Source of the DNA: Sphaerisporangium siamense
GTDB lineage: Bacteria; Actinomycetota; Actinomycetes; Streptosporangiales; Streptosporangiaceae
Length of the DNA stretch: 64,000 nucleotides
Direction of reading: 5' to 3'
NCBI RefSeq assembly: GCF_014205275.1
Contig: NZ_JACHND010000001.1
Span: 3,844,001-3,908,000, forward strand
Position 1 is the stretch's first letter. Each line of letters opens with the position of its first letter. Of this stretch, positions 61,201 through 64,000 are shown in pieces. A program made the translations under genes and the position numbers. A model generated the notes under the pieces. It ran no database searches. It was not told where the DNA came from and worked only from the letters and a program-made list of their open reading frames with translations.

Positions 61201-61796
61201 CGGCACATTTTGACCCATGCGGATCGGAGTTCGGTCAACTTGGCCTACGCGAAGGAAGTGATCGTCATCCTCTGACCTGCTGGAAGGCTCCGACAACCCT
61301 AGATAGCCGTCAAAACGACGGCTGCGCCAGGAAGTGGCAGTGGACGGAACGCTGGACTCTCAGAGTTAAATGTGGGGCTCCGCCGGGGAATGGGCCTCGC
61401 CTTCGGCTCGGGCTGTGTTTCCTAGGCGCTGACGCGCGTTCCTCTCGTACCGGGTTCGCAGAGCGGTGGCCGGCCGGCCGCCGTCATGGGTGCCGAGCTT
61501 CGCCTACCTGCACCCCGCCGACACGGCCCTGAACCGAAGCTCGCATCCGAACGGGACAACAGGAAACAGAAAGAGCACAAAATGAAAAGAGCACGAAGAC
61601 GCTGTGGCTAGCACCATGGCGATGACAGCGGAGCGAAGGTCGGCGCCAGCCACTTTCCGTGCTATTGAGGACCGTGGCCGGGACCTCTTGTTCCAGGGCT
61701 TGCCTGCGAGTCGACGGTGCGGTCGTTGTGTCGTCGGGTGAGCTTGTGCCGGTTAGGGCCTTAGGGCGGGGGCTTGTGGTGAGGGGGCCCAGGAAA
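61201..61796. other. Gene-free region with repeat copy B
   Basis: No gene is supported in this 596-base stretch. The minus-strand open frame reaching 61484 is a shadow frame of the FolC-like gene and the repeat. It contains copy B of the diverged repeat and a short A-rich run (AGGAAACAGAAAGAGCACAA near 61560). Confidence 0.5.
61388..61497. repeat. Diverged intergenic repeat, copy B
   Basis: Same orientation as copy A at 60372-60480 with many substitutions and small indels. Its end (GCCGTCATGGGTGCCGAG, running on into TTCGCCTACCTGCACCCCGCC) is also the inverse of a segment near 60254-60300, so the family includes both direct and inverted pieces. Confidence 0.6.

Positions 61797-64000
<2,204 letters not shown>

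Overview
The window is high-GC actinobacterial chromosome with almost 90 percent G/C at third codon positions. It contains the tig-clpP1-clpP2-clpX-valS cluster, a complete rRNA operon, a mycobacterial-type truncated haemoglobin, ribosomal protein bL37, XRE/DUF5753 and RsbW-like regulators, and a mycothiol-type oxidoreductase. Gene content and protein style suggest the order Streptosporangiales (Streptosporangium, Nonomuraea or Microbispora-like). That assignment is an inference; the 16S rRNA in the window would settle it.

Left part (1-20 kb): a membrane diguanylate cyclase and the ABC-F factor EttA lead, followed by a truncated haemoglobin and a small mechanosensitive channel on the other strand. 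Next comes an accessory block at 5.4-10.3 kb. It holds a small Trp-rich protein divergent from an XRE-TPR regulator that is translationally coupled to a GNAT acetyltransferase. After this comes a 24-29 residue basic peptide gene whose stop codon overlaps the start of a TPR protein with a P-loop-less STAND-like N-terminus. Metabolic and housekeeping genes follow: Nudix, PurU, a prolyl oligopeptidase, an HNH protein, an FmdB-type zinc ribbon, a WYL protein and IlvD.

Middle part (18.5-42 kb): a NERD protein, an amidase, a LemA/DUF2207 pair, aminopeptidase N, an Rv2466c-like DsbA protein, an aldehyde dehydrogenase, peptide deformylase, RpiB, an Eis-like acetyltransferase, a SpoIIE-type phosphatase, a LuxR-type response regulator and a site-2 protease. 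A secreted coiled-coil cell-wall protein lies behind a clear ydaO-type (c-di-AMP) riboswitch, with CTG as its probable start codon. DeoR-GalT, bL37, a DinB-like protein and a flavin disulfide reductase complete the block.

Right part (42-64 kb): tRNA-Gly(TCC) and tRNA-Pro(TGG), an RsbW-like ATPase divergent from an XRE/DUF5753 regulator, then the proteostasis cluster with a CPA1 antiporter inserted between tig and clpP1. A 16S-23S-5S operon lies directly after valS, where folC normally sits. Beyond it are a Nudix gene between two copies of a diverged intergenic repeat, and a FolC/Mur-ligase-like gene on the opposite strand that runs off the right edge.

That last gene is split by about 830 bp of a 12-bp minisatellite that is open in all six frames and carries five frame-altering or length-altering interruptions. 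The two conserved halves of the protein are out of phase by one base. The two features most worth follow-up are the peptide-TPR module at 8.1-10.3 kb and the minisatellite-interrupted FolC-like gene at 61.8-64.0 kb.
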